A stretch of DNA of 64,000 bases from Chelativorans sp. AA-79 (lineage in GTDB: Bacteria; Pseudomonadota; Alphaproteobacteria; Rhizobiales; Rhizobiaceae): contig NZ_CP120361.1 in NCBI RefSeq assembly GCF_029457495.1, positions 5,160,001 to 5,224,000 on the forward strand, written 5' to 3'. The notes under the pieces are model-generated. The model had not been told where the DNA came from. It did not search any database and was given only the letters and a program-made list of their open reading frames with translations. A program made the translations under genes and the position numbers. Of the stretch, positions 54,578-63,353 are shown in pieces. How positions within the stretch are numbered: position 1 is the stretch's first letter; every line of letters starts with the position of its first letter.

Positions 54578-55354
54578 ATGGCACGTCGCATCGTCGATAT
54601 CTCCACCGCGCTCAAGGCAGGCATCGCCTCCGATCCCAGGGGCACCGAACCGCAGATCACGTATATCGACCACCAGCAATCGATCGGCCAGCTTATCGGT
54701 TTCTTTCCCGGCCTGACCAAGGACCAGCTTCCGGCGGGCGAGGGGTGGGCGGTCGAGCAACTGGTCGTGTCGACGCACAACGGCACGCATCTCGACGCGC
54801 CCTATCACTTCCATTCGACCATGGATGGCGGCAAGCGCGCGCTCACCATCGACGAGGTTCCGCTCGAATGGTGCTTCGGCCCCGGCGTGAAGCTCGATTT
54901 CCGTCATCTGCCGGACGGGCATGTCGTCACGGCCGGCGAGGTCGAAGCAGAGCTGGAGCGTGTCGGCCACGAGATCCAGCCGGGCGACATCGTTGTGGTC
55001 AACACCTCGGCTGCCGTCAAATACGGGCAGGACGATTACCTCGCCTCCGGCTGCGGCATGGGCAGGGACGCGACGCTATACCTCACGAGCCGCGGCGTGC
55101 GCGTCACTGGCACCGACGCCTGGAGCTGGGACGCGCCCTTCATACATACCGCCCGGCGCTACGCCGAGACCGGCGACGCCTCGTTGATTTGGGAGGGCCA
55201 CCGGGCCGGCATGGAAATCGGCTACTGCCATATCGAGAAGCTCGCGAACCTCGATCAGCTACCGCCGACCGGCTACGTGATCGCCTGCTTCCCCTTCAAG
55301 ATCGAAAAGGCTTCGGCCGGCTTTACTCGCGCGGTCGCGATTTTCGAAGACTAG
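54578..55354 (+). CDS. Cyclase-family (kynurenine formamidase-like) hydrolase
   Basis: A 258-residue metal-dependent hydrolase of the cyclase family. The signature HxGTHxDxPxH is seen in STHNGTHLDAPYHFH. A later segment, GCGMGRDATLYLTSRGVRVT, leads to WSWDAPFIHTARRYAETGDA with the second metal region. Members cleave amides, lactones or isatin-like rings. It sits 13 bases after dctM, so it probably acts on the imported compound. Confidence 0.88.
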   Translation: MARRIVDISTALKAGIASDPRGTEPQITYIDHQQSIGQLIGFFPGLTKDQLPAGEGWAVEQLVVSTHNGTHLDAPYHFHSTMDGGKRALTIDEVPLEWCFGPGVKLDFRHLPDGHVVTAGEVEAELERVGHEIQPGDIVVVNTSAAVKYGQDDYLASGCGMGRDATLYLTSRGVRVTGTDAWSWDAPFIHTARRYAETGDASLIWEGHRAGMEIGYCHIEKLANLDQLPPTGYVIACFPFKIEKASAGFTRAVAIFED

Positions 55355-55375
55355 GTGCCACGGAGGGAGGAGACG

Positions 55376-56407
55376 ATGAGCGCATCGCCAAAAGGACCGA
55401 ACCCGCTGAAGGGCTGGCAGGTCGACCGGTCGCAGATCCGCACCATCGGCACGAATCTGCAACGGCCCGAATGCATCCTCGCCGAGCGCGATGGAACGCT
55501 CTGGGCTGCCGACGCGCGCGGTGGCGTAATGCGGATTGCCCCCGATGGCGGGCAGGATCTCGTCACCCAGTCGCAAAGCCAGCATTTCGACCTTGCCGGC
55601 GACCAGGCCAAGAGCCTCCTTACCGGCACCTTGCCAAACGGTCTTGCATTTGCGCGCAACAGCGACATTCTGATCTCGAACTTCGGCACCGATCGGCTTG
55701 AGATCATGACCCGTAAGGGCGAGACGCGCGTTCTCCACGACACGATCGACGGCAAGCCGATGGGCAAGGTCAATTTCGTCCTTCGCGACTCCAAGGATCG
55801 CATCTGGATCACGGTTTCGACCATGGTGAACCCCTGGAGCGATGCGATCCGCAGCGATCTGGCCGACGGTTACATCGCTCTCGTCGACGAGAAGGGCATC
55901 CGCGTCGTCGCCGACGGCTTCGCCTTCACCAACGAAATCCGGCTCGATGCGGAAGAAGAGTGGCTCTACGTCGCGGAGACCTGCGGCAAGCGCGTTGTCC
56001 GTCTCAAGGTCCAACCGGACGGTTCGCTGACGGACCGCGAGGTGTACGGTCCGTCCAACCTCGGCGACGGGCTAATCGACGGCTTTGCCTTCGACGCCTA
56101 TGGCAATCTGTGGTGCACCATGATCTTCGCCGACCGGCTCGTCGCGATCACGCCCGATGGTGAGGCGCTGACGTTGCTCGAGGATGGCGATCCGCAGCAG
56201 ACGGCCGCCTTCGAGGCCGAGTTCGCCTCTGGCAAGCCGATGCGGTTCGACACGCTCGCCGCATCCGGTGGCACGATCGCGCCGTGGCTTGCCAGCGTCA
56301 CCTTCGGCGGTCTTGACCTTCGCACGGTCTATCTCGGTAGCCTCAAGGGCAACACCATTCCATATTTCCGCGCGCCGGTGGCGGGCCTTCCCCTGGTCCA
56401 CTGGTAG
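55376..56407 (+). CDS. SMP-30/gluconolactonase-family lactonase
   Basis: A 343-residue six-bladed beta-propeller. Metal residues include Glu in LQRPECILAERDGTLWAAD, Asn in NGLAFARNSDILISNFG, and Asp in NLGDGLIDGFAFDAYGNLWC. The family hydrolyses lactones. GGAGGGAGGAGACG precedes the ATG at 55376. Its neighbours (another ring or amide hydrolase and a beta-keto acid cleavage enzyme) suggest ring opening in a catabolic route. Confidence 0.88.
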   Translation: MSASPKGPNPLKGWQVDRSQIRTIGTNLQRPECILAERDGTLWAADARGGVMRIAPDGGQDLVTQSQSQHFDLAGDQAKSLLTGTLPNGLAFARNSDILISNFGTDRLEIMTRKGETRVLHDTIDGKPMGKVNFVLRDSKDRIWITVSTMVNPWSDAIRSDLADGYIALVDEKGIRVVADGFAFTNEIRLDAEEEWLYVAETCGKRVVRLKVQPDGSLTDREVYGPSNLGDGLIDGFAFDAYGNLWCTMIFADRLVAITPDGEALTLLEDGDPQQTAAFEAEFASGKPMRFDTLAASGGTIAPWLASVTFGGLDLRTVYLGSLKGNTIPYFRAPVAGLPLVHW

Positions 56408-56448
56408 GCGCGGCGATCCGCACCACGATTTCAAAGGGAGAGACTTTC

Positions 56449-57381
56449 ATGGCCGCCAAACGCAAGGTCATCATCACCTGCGCCATCACCGGCTCGATTC
56501 ATACGCCGACCATGTCGCCGCATCTGCCGATCACGCCCGAAGAGATCGCCGACAGCGCAATCGCCGCCTCCGAGGCGGGCGCGGCCGTCGTCCACCTGCA
56601 CGCCCGCGACCCCAAGGACGGAAGGCCGGTGCAGACGCCGGAAGCCTACGAGCCGTTCCTGAAAGTGATCAAGCAGCGCTCGGCAGCAGTCGTAAACATC
56701 ACCACCGGCGGCGCGCCGACCATGCCTATCGAGGAGCGCGTCGGGCCCGCTGCCCACTTCAAGCCGGAAATCGCCTCGCTCAACATGGGCACGATGAACT
56801 TCGGCCTCTACCCGATGCTCGATCGCTACAAGGAATTCAAGTACGAGTGGGAAAAGCCTTATCTTGAGGCCTCCCGCGCAGGCATGTTCAAGAACACGTT
56901 CTCTGATATCGAGTACATCCTGACCAAGTGCGCTGAGAACGGCACGCGCTTCGAGATCGAGTGCTACGATATCGGCCATCTTTACACGCTTGCTCATTTC
57001 GCCGATCGCGGCATCGTCAAGCCGCCCTTCTTCGTGCAGTCTGTGTTCGGCCTCCTCGGCGGTATCGGCGCGCATCCCGAAGATGTCGCGCATATGCGCC
57101 GCACGGCCGACCGGCTGTTTGGCGATCAGTATCGCTGGTCGGTGCTGGGGGCGGGGCGCAACCAGATGCCGGTTGCGGCGATCGCGGCCGCCATGGGCGG
57201 CAACGTGCGCGTCGGCATGGAGGATTCGCTGTGGCTTGCTCCGGGTCAACTTGCCAAGTCAAATGCTGAGCAGGTGGCCAAGGTGCGCCAGATCATCGAG
57301 GGCCTCGGCCTCGAGATCGCCACGCCGGACGACGCCCGCGAGATCCTTGAGCTCAAGGGCGGCGACCGCGTCAACTTCTGA
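56449..57381 (+). CDS. Beta-keto acid cleavage enzyme (BKACE, formerly DUF849)
   Basis: A 310-residue TIM-barrel protein. BKACE enzymes join a beta-keto acid with acetyl-CoA and release acetoacetate and a CoA ester; the founding member is 3-keto-5-aminohexanoate cleavage enzyme of lysine fermentation. Zn motif AAVVHLHARDPKDGRPVQ, substrate region SLNMGTMNFGLYP, and the third ligand Glu in NVRVGMEDSLWLAPG are present. It is the last gene of the TRAP operon; IS91-type debris starts 14 bases later. Confidence 0.9.
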   Translation: MAAKRKVIITCAITGSIHTPTMSPHLPITPEEIADSAIAASEAGAAVVHLHARDPKDGRPVQTPEAYEPFLKVIKQRSAAVVNITTGGAPTMPIEERVGPAAHFKPEIASLNMGTMNFGLYPMLDRYKEFKYEWEKPYLEASRAGMFKNTFSDIEYILTKCAENGTRFEIECYDIGHLYTLAHFADRGIVKPPFFVQSVFGLLGGIGAHPEDVAHMRRTADRLFGDQYRWSVLGAGRNQMPVAAIAAAMGGNVRVGMEDSLWLAPGQLAKSNAEQVAKVRQIIEGLGLEIATPDDAREILELKGGDRVNF

Positions 57382-57395
57382 CTAGAACAGCCGCG

Positions 57396-57605
57396 ATGCG
57401 TCCTGTCCGGGTTGCCTTGTCACCGAAGGTGCGCGCGCGGCAGATCCCGACGCCCGGTACCAACATCCGGATCATCCAGGTCCTGCTCGGGCACGCCAAG
57501 CTGAACAGCACCGCCTTCTACGCCAAGGTCGCGACCCGGACGGTGCGCACGGTAACGAGCCCGCTCGACAAGGTCATGACGGCGATCGAGAACAGCCGCT
57601 CTCGG
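57396..57605 (+). pseudogene. C-terminal fragment of a tyrosine recombinase
   Basis: The frame GTNIRIIQVLLGHAKLNSTA then FYAKVATRTVRTVTSPLD is the end of a phage-integrase-type recombinase, including the His of LLGH and the catalytic Tyr. Everything before it is missing. Such integrases accompany IS91-type transposases, and one follows here. Confidence 0.72.
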
Positions 57606-58658
57606 CGGTCACATCGAAGCCGCGAGAACTGCAGCCACTGGCGGGTCGCCTACAACAGCTGCCGCAACGGCATTGTCCCAAGTGCCAGGGCGCGGCAGCG
57701 CGGACATGGCTTGCCGAGCGTGAGGCCGACCTCTTGCCGGTCGGCTACTTCCATGTCGCGTTCACGTTGCCCACCGAGGTCGCCGGGATCGTTCCAGAAC
57801 AAGGCGCTCGTCTACGACCTGCTGTTCAAGGCGGCATCGGAGACGATGCTGACGATCGCCGCCGATCCCAGGCACCTCGGCGCGTGCATCGGCATCACGG
57901 CCGTGCTCCACACCTGAGGGTTCGGCGATGACGCGCCATCCGCATGTTCACATGATCGCGGCGGGCGGCGGCATCGCGCCGGACGAGAAGCGCTGGGTCT
58001 CGTCGCGCCCAGCCTTCCTTCTTCCGGTGCGCGTGCTCGGCAAGCTGTTCCGCCGCTTGTTCCTGACCCGGCTTGTCGTGCTGCACGACGCCGGCCGTCT
58101 CGTCTTCTTCGGATCGGCGGCGAAGCTGGCAGACCGACGCGCCTTCCTGCGGTACCTGTCTCCCGTCAGGAAGAAGCGCTGGGTGGTCTACGCGAAGGCG
58201 CCGTTCGCGAGATCGGAGGCCATGCTCGCCTACCTGTCGCGCTACACGCACCGGGTCGCGATCTCGAACCGTCGCCTGATCGCCTTCGACGAGAGCGGCG
58301 TCACCTTCCGCTATAAGGACTATCGCCGCGACGGAGCGGATCGGCGGCAGGTCATGACGCTCGCGACCGACGAGTTCATCCGCCGCTTCCTACTCCACGT
58401 CTTGCCGCGCGGCTTCCACCGCATTCGGCACTACGGCCTGCTCGCCAGCTCCGCACGCAAGGCGGCCTTGCGCTCGCCCGCGAACTGCTCGTGGTCGCCA
58501 CTCCCGTCAGGGATGATCAACCGCCGGAGCCGGAAGACTTCCGCCCGGCATGCCCCTGCTGCGGCAGACGCATGATCGTCATCGAGGTGTTTGAACGGTG
58601 GAGGCAGCCTTCGTGGACCGTCGGACACTTCGACGGCGAACCGGGAGACGTTCCATGA
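57606..58658 (+). pseudogene. IS91-family transposase, decayed
   Basis: Starting near CSHWRVAYNSCRNG, the Zn-finger region is corrupted. The next segment is readable only by alternating frames (LAEREADLLPVGYFHVAFTL, then FQNKALVYDLLFKAASETML). From 57928 one frame is continuous (HPHVHMIAAGGGIAPDEKRW, YLSRYTHRVAISNRRLIAFD) to about 58500, then shifts once more to CPCCGRRMIVIEVFERWRQP. The HxHxH-type and Tyr motifs of this rolling-circle transposase are partly kept, but at least three shifts disable it. Confidence 0.8.
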
Positions 58659-59181
58659 CCCGGCATGACATGCTTCAGCTCCGAGCCGCAGGCGCTCAAT
58701 CTCCGGCAACGGATCCACGCGTGCCCGTGGTAATCAGCGAGGCCGACAGGGCCACAACCAGCCGCGTGCCGGGCCGGCAACACCGCGCGGAGACGCAACG
58801 AAGCGGCCCGTCCGCGTCCATACCGATGCTTGCCGCTGGCGGCTACGCCATCGCCGACATCAGCCGCAGATCGAAATCTCCATAGCCGTCGACTGTGGCC
58901 CGCGGGTTCCTTCCTCGGGGACGTTCGTCACGCCTGCCGGCACCCGAAACTCTTCACGCTTGCTGAAGAGCAGCTATCCGCTGGGTGCGACCTGAAAACG
59001 GACGGTCGGCTGTCGGCCCCAAGCCGGTCATGCCCGAGCAAAAGCAAAGCAGACTATGGCGTATATCTTACATGGTAGAACGTGCGAGATCCTCTATCCA
59101 TAGGGCAATCGCCTCGCAAGACGCTATCTGTTTGGATAGTTAAAGAGATAACTGGCTAACTTGTGCGGCAATCGGCGGCAA
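58659..59181. other. Debris between the IS91 remnant and tRNA-Ser
   Basis: No supported gene. The first part looks like the non-coding tail of the IS91-type element; the last 100 bases (AT-richer, from about 59040) precede the tRNA-Ser 3' end. No duplicate of the tRNA 3' end was found in the window. Confidence 0.4.
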
Positions 59182-59271
59182 TGGCGGAGAGAGAGGGATT
59201 CGAACCCTCGATACGGTTTCCCGTATACACGCGTTCCAGGCGTGCGCCTTCAACCACTCGGCCACCTCTCC
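59182..59271 (-). tRNA. tRNA-Ser (GGA)
   Basis: A 90-nt class II tRNA. Acceptor GGAGAGG pairs with TCTCTCC (one G-T), then discriminator G and encoded CCA. The anticodon arm CACGC-CTGGAAC-GCGTG gives GGA. A long variable arm (ATACGG...CCGTAT) and the T-loop GGTTCGAATCC are clear. Confidence 0.96.
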
Positions 59272-59470
59272 GCGGGCAGCAAGGCGCCGGAGCGACCTGC
59301 TGCACGGGGCATCCGGCGATGCCCGGGGCTCATCTAGTCGAATTGCCGGCGAATGCCAAGATGCCGGGACGGCTTTTCTCCCGCTTCGGCGGCATATGGA
59401 CCCGGAATGAGATTGCCAAACGTCGCTTGCCTGCCTATTTCCTGTTATCAATCGGTATCGGGTTGTAACG

Positions 59471-59794
59471 ATGCGTTTCATCTTCCGGCTCCTCGCGCTC
59501 TTCGCCCTTGCCGTCGCGGTCGTGATGGCGGTGGTCGACGCAACGCGCACCATTGCCGCCGGCGCGTGGATCTTCACGCCGCTCGGCGAGAGCTGGCGGG
59601 AGAACTTTCCCGAGACACTCGTGGCGATTCAGCACTTCCTCAAGGCACACCACGTCCCCTTCCTTTGGGACCCGGCGATAACCTCGATCCTTTTGCTGCC
59701 GGGCTGGCTCGTCTTTGCCCTCATCGCATTCCTGTTTCATGCCGCCGGCCGCCGGCGGCACCGGCCAGGTGATCTCCTCGCCGCGGCTCGGTAG
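59471..59794 (+). CDS. Small inner-membrane protein, 107 residues
   Basis: Two hydrophobic segments are visible: residues about 5-24 (FRLLALFALAVAVVMAVVDA) and about 70-92 (ITSILLLPGWLVFALIAFLF), separated by a loop with WIFTPLGESWRENFPET. This form is widespread in Hyphomicrobiales beside msrA, as far as I recall, with no known function. It ends 21 bases before msrA. Confidence 0.72.
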   Translation: MRFIFRLLALFALAVAVVMAVVDATRTIAAGAWIFTPLGESWRENFPETLVAIQHFLKAHHVPFLWDPAITSILLLPGWLVFALIAFLFHAAGRRRHRPGDLLAAAR

Positions 59795-59815
59795 GCCCCA
59801 TTAAGGAGGACCACG

Positions 59816-60478
59816 ATGTTCTTTCAGGCTTCGGAAAAGAAACTCAGGCTTCCCTCTCCGCAGGAGGCCTTGCCCGGCCGTCAGCAGCCGGTCCCCACGG
59901 CAGAGAAGCACTTCGTCAATGGCCGCCCGCTCAAGGGTCCATATCCCGAAGGGGCCGAGCAGGTGCTGTTCGGGATGGGTTGCTTCTGGGGTGCGGAGCG
60001 TCTGTTCTGGCAGATGGAAGGCGTCTGGGTCACCGCTGTCGGCTACGCGGGCGGACTGACGCCCAACCCGACCTATCGCGAGACCACCACGGGGCTCACA
60101 GGCCACGCGGAAGTGGTGCTCGTCGTCTATGATCCGAAGGTGGTTTCCTTCGCTGGGCTTCTGAAGGTGTTCTGGGAAAGCCACGATCCCACGCAAGGCA
60201 TGCGCCAGGGCAACGACGTGGGCACCACCTACCGTTCCGCCATCTACACGACAACGGACACGCAGCGCGCGGAGGCGGAGGCCTCACGCGACGCCTATGA
60301 AAAGGCGCTGAAGGGTGCCGGCCACGAGCCGGTTACGACGGAGATCACCCCTGCGCCGGTCTTCTATTTCGCCGAGGAGGAGCATCAGCAATATCTGGCC
60401 AAGAATCCCGGCGGCTATTGCGGCCTTCAGGGCACGGGCGTGAGCTGCCCCACGCCCGGAGCATCCGCCCTTCAGTAG
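59816..60478 (+). CDS. msrA: Peptide-methionine (S)-S-oxide reductase
   Basis: A 220-residue MsrA, which repairs oxidised methionine. The catalytic Cys is in [17 protein letters not shown], the family stretch [20 protein letters not shown] is complete, and recycling Cys residues lie in [17 protein letters not shown]. The N-terminal 45-residue extension is typical of alphaproteobacterial forms. TTAAGGAGGACCACG precedes the ATG. Cytoplasmic, as no signal peptide is seen. Confidence 0.95.
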   Translation: MFFQASEKKLRLPSPQEALPGRQQPVPTAEKHFVNGRPLKGPYPEGAEQVLFGMGCFWGAERLFWQMEGVWVTAVGYAGGLTPNPTYRETTTGLTGHAEVVLVVYDPKVVSFAGLLKVFWESHDPTQGMRQGNDVGTTYRSAIYTTTDTQRAEAEASRDAYEKALKGAGHEPVTTEITPAPVFYFAEEEHQQYLAKNPGGYCGLQGTGVSCPTPGASALQ

Positions 60479-60566
60479 CGCGCCGGGGCGCGAAATGCGT
60501 GGGGGCGAAGCGCTCCCCACCTGCAATTTCCGCGTGGAATTTTCAAAACGCCCGTGCAAGAGTGAC

Positions 60567-60597
60567 GCCCAAGCAGGATGAAAAATCCTGCCTGGGC
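60567..60597 (+). promoter_or_regulatory. Leader hairpin upstream of the BMP-family gene
   Basis: GCCC-AA-GCAGGAT and ATCCTGC-CT-GGGC arms around a GAAAA loop make a strong stem with one internal loop, 70 bases before the ATG. No T run follows, so it is not an obvious msrA terminator. A role in mRNA stability or regulation is guesswork. Confidence 0.4.
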
Positions 60598-60666
60598 TCA
60601 ACGCGCCGTGCGCATTCCCGTATGGCGCGGGCCTGGTGTCAGAGCAACCGACAGGGTGTGGATCAC

Positions 60667-61662
60667 ATGAAGCGTATCGTTCTCGGCCTCCTGGCTGCAA
60701 CCGCGATGGCCACCTCGGCCACGGCCCAGGAGCTGTCGCCGGCCATCCTCTACGATCTAGGTGGCAAGTTCGACAAATCCTTCAATGAAATGGCCTATAT
60801 GGGCGCGGAGAGATTCAAGGAGGAGACCGGCATCGAATATGCCGAATTCGAGATCTCCAACGATGCCCAGCGGGAGCAGGCGCTGCGACGCTTCGCCGAA
60901 CGCGGCCACGATCCGATCGTCATGGCGGGTTTCACATGGGTCGAGTTCCTCGACAAGGTGGCTCCGGACTACCCGGATGTGAGCTTCACCATCATTGATG
61001 ATAAGGTGGACCAGCCCAATGTGCGCTCGGTCACCTTCAAGGAGCAGGAAGGCTCCTATCTCGTCGGCATGCTCGCCGCGCTCGCTTCGGAGACCGGCAC
61101 CGTCGGCTTCGTCGGCGGCATGCAGGTGCCGCTTATCGGCAAGTTCGAGTGCGGCTATGTGGGCGGCGTGAAGGCGGCAAAGCCGGACGCCAATGTCATC
61201 CGAAACTACACCGGCGACACGCCGGCGGCCTGGAACGATCCGACCAAGGGCGGGGAGATCACCCGCACGCAGATCGACCAAGGTGCCGACGTGATCTATC
61301 ATGCGGCCGGCGGAACCGGTGTCGGTGTGCTGCAGGCGGCGGCGGATGCGGGCAAGCTCGGCATTGGCGTGGATTCGAACCAGAACTACCTCCATCCGGG
61401 CCATGTGCTCACCTCGATGGTGAAGCGCGTGGATCAGGCGGTCTACGATTCTTTCATGGACGCCAAGAACGGCGAATTCACCTATGGCGCGCAGGATCTC
61501 GGCCTGAAGGAGGAAGGAGTCGGCTACGCAGTGGACGAGTACAACGAGTCGCTCATCACCGACGAGATGAAGAATGCCGTCGAGGAGGCCAAGGCGGACA
61601 TCATCTCCGGCGCGGTCACCGTGCACAACTACCTGGAAGACAATAGCTGCCCTTACTGGTAA
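60667..61662 (+). CDS. BMP-family ABC transporter substrate-binding protein
   Basis: A 331-residue periplasmic protein with signal peptide ending TSATAQE. The BMP fold motifs are ILYDLGGKFDKSFNEMAYMG and DVIYHAAGGTGVGVLQAAAD. BMP proteins (Med/PnrA type) bind nucleosides or purines. Rhizobial homologues usually lie beside an ATPase and two permeases, but none is present here, so it must work with a transporter encoded elsewhere or has another role. It is followed by a clear terminator. Confidence 0.9.
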   Translation: MKRIVLGLLAATAMATSATAQELSPAILYDLGGKFDKSFNEMAYMGAERFKEETGIEYAEFEISNDAQREQALRRFAERGHDPIVMAGFTWVEFLDKVAPDYPDVSFTIIDDKVDQPNVRSVTFKEQEGSYLVGMLAALASETGTVGFVGGMQVPLIGKFECGYVGGVKAAKPDANVIRNYTGDTPAAWNDPTKGGEITRTQIDQGADVIYHAAGGTGVGVLQAAADAGKLGIGVDSNQNYLHPGHVLTSMVKRVDQAVYDSFMDAKNGEFTYGAQDLGLKEEGVGYAVDEYNESLITDEMKNAVEEAKADIISGAVTVHNYLEDNSCPYW

Positions 61663-61680
61663 GCCATGCGCCAGGAACGG

Positions 61681-61705
61681 AAAGGGGCACTTGCGGCCCC
61701 TTTTT
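61681..61705 (+). terminator. Rho-independent terminator after the BMP gene
   Basis: AAAGGGGC (61681-61688) pairs with GCCCCTTT (61696-61703) around ACTTGCG, with a T5 run at 61701-61705. It lies 18 bases after the stop codon. Confidence 0.85.
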
Positions 61706-61916
61706 CACCTCCCTCACCTCCGGCCTGAAAGGATCACCGCCATGCGCGGATCCAATCCGATCGTCGGCAATTTTCAGCGCGCTCCCGGCATGGAATCACT
61801 CTTGTCGCGGACGACCGTATTCATTTCCCGAGCGAGAAATATGAGCTTCAGTCCTTCCATAAGGCCCGCGTTCCTGGGTCGCGGGTCCTCGCCGCGCCGG
61901 CCAGGAAATTGAACCG

Positions 61917-62534
61917 ATGACCATCCGTTTTCACCAGTACGACCTGCCGGACCTGTCCCTCTACGACGTGGAGGCCGTGGCCATCGACACCGAAACGCTC
62001 GGCCTGAATCCGCATCGTGACAGGCTGTGCGTCATTCAGCTTTCGCCGGGGGACGGCACGGCGGACGTCGTCCAGATCGCGGCGGGGCAGCGGCGCGCGC
62101 CAAACATCGTGGCGCTGTTGCGCAATCGGCGCGTCACGAAGCTGTTTCACTACGCCCGCTTCGACGTCGCCGTGCTCCACCATACGTTCGGCGTCATGGC
62201 CGATCCGCTCTTCTGCACCAAGATCGCCTCACGGCTCACCCGCACCTACACGGACCGGCACGGGCTCAAGGATATCTGCTCCGAGCTCCTGGGTGTCAAC
62301 ATCTCAAAAGCCCAGCAATCCTCGGACTGGGCGGCCGAGCAATTGACGCCCGAGCAGCTCGAATACGCTGCATCGGACGTGCTGTATCTTCACCGCCTTC
62401 GCGAGGTGCTTGCCTACCGCCTCGAGCGCGACGGCCGGGTGCGCGAGGCGCAAGCTTGCTTCAAATTTCTGCCGACCCGGGCAAAGCTCGACCTCATGGG
62501 TTGGGACGAGGAAGATATCTTCGCGCATAGTTGA
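61917..62534 (+). CDS. RNase D-like 3'-5' exonuclease
   Basis: A 205-residue DEDDy exonuclease domain without HRDC domains. Metal residues: AIDTETLGLNPHRDRLCVIQ (Asp, Glu), KLFHYARFDVAVLHH (Asp), and the ExoIII motif in QLEYAASDVLYLHRLREVL (Tyr, Asp). Full-length RNase D trims tRNA 3' ends; this short form, common in alphaproteobacteria, has an unclear RNA substrate. The start is at MTIRFHQYDLPDLSLYDVE. Confidence 0.9.
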   Translation: MTIRFHQYDLPDLSLYDVEAVAIDTETLGLNPHRDRLCVIQLSPGDGTADVVQIAAGQRRAPNIVALLRNRRVTKLFHYARFDVAVLHHTFGVMADPLFCTKIASRLTRTYTDRHGLKDICSELLGVNISKAQQSSDWAAEQLTPEQLEYAASDVLYLHRLREVLAYRLERDGRVREAQACFKFLPTRAKLDLMGWDEEDIFAHS

Positions 62535-62599
62535 GGAGTAAGCCGCGGTTCGCGGCGAAGGTCCTCGGCCGCGCAGGAGGGCGGAAGGAGGCGTTGCGG

Positions 62600-62972
62600 C
62601 TAACCGCCCGTGTTTCCGAACCAGATGCCGACAAGTGCCGCGAACGCCACCAGAACGAGGAAGCCGTTCACGAACACCAGGAGATGAGACGGGAGGCGCT
62701 TAATCTCGTGGGGCGGTGGCGGCGGCCCCTGATTGATCTCGCGCCAGACCGCCGTGCCGAAGCAGAAGGCGCTGAACAGGACCAGGATGGTGCCGGTGGC
62801 GACGATCAGAAAATCCGGAACCATGTCCTCCAGAAGGGCCTTGGCGCCGATGCCGCTCGCAAGCGCGGCGAGCCCGGTCCTCACCCAGGCCGCATAGGTG
62901 CGCTCCGCGGCGAAGACCGTGCGGGTCCGCCGCTAGCTGGTTCCTGCGATCACGTGTCTCATCCTGCATCAT
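62600..62972 (-). pseudogene. DUF202 membrane protein gene with a +1 frameshift
   Basis: From the ATG at 62972 the frame reads MMQDETRDRRNQLAADP, then is lost. One base later the DUF202 pattern resumes: RTVFAAERTYAAWVRTGLAA, then two further hydrophobic segments (FLIVATGTILVLFSAFCFGT and LLVFVNGFLVLVAFAALVGI). The break coincides with an extra C in the run at 62923-62925. Family proteins have about 120 residues and three membrane helices, function unknown. Either a true pseudogene or a sequence error; restarting at GTG 62884 would lose the first helix. Confidence 0.7.
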
Positions 62973-63137
62973 GGTGGCCAAACGTCGCAGTCCGGCCAGG
63001 GTTTCAGAAATTGTACGGGCCGCTGCCAGGCACGAGCGCAGTACGGCGGTTTCCGCAAAGGTGTAAGGACCTTTCAACCTCTGTTTACCTGCTGGCGATA
63101 GTTCCCCGGCAAACAATGACAAGTGAGGTTTGAGAGA

Positions 63138-63341
63138 ATGAGCGTCGAAGGGCTCCGATATGAATTTTTCCTCGATCCGACAGGGTTTTGGCTGGTTTGG
63201 GACCGGCTGACGGACCAGCCGGCCAGCTTTGGCCAGCAGGCGCTGATGGGTCTTTCCAGGGGAGAGGCCGAATCGGCTTGCCGGCTCATGAACAAGCTGC
63301 ACGACCGGCTCTCGAGGCGCACCGCGAAGGCAGCCGCCTGA
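63138..63341 (+). CDS. Small hypothetical protein, 67 residues
   Basis: MSVEGLRYEFFLDPTGFWLV begins a 67-residue protein of unknown function, with two Trp near the start and a basic C-terminus (LHDRLSRRTAKAAA). GTTTGAGAGA precedes the ATG. No signal peptide or membrane segment. It may be lineage specific. It ends 12 bases before the convergent SMR gene. Confidence 0.6.
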   Translation: MSVEGLRYEFFLDPTGFWLVWDRLTDQPASFGQQALMGLSRGEAESACRLMNKLHDRLSRRTAKAAA

Positions 63342-63353
63342 ACCCGGATTTCC

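Noticed and set aside
59182..59271. tRNA-Ser as an island attachment site
   Set aside because: The integrase fragment at 57.4 kb suggested it, but no copy of the tRNA 3' end was found elsewhere in the window, and the fragment fits IS91-type elements better.
61742..61912. A 56-codon frame with a possible ribosome site before the RNase D-like gene
   Set aside because: No hydrophobic segment, motif or conservation cue; composition is typical of spacer. Possible but unsupported.
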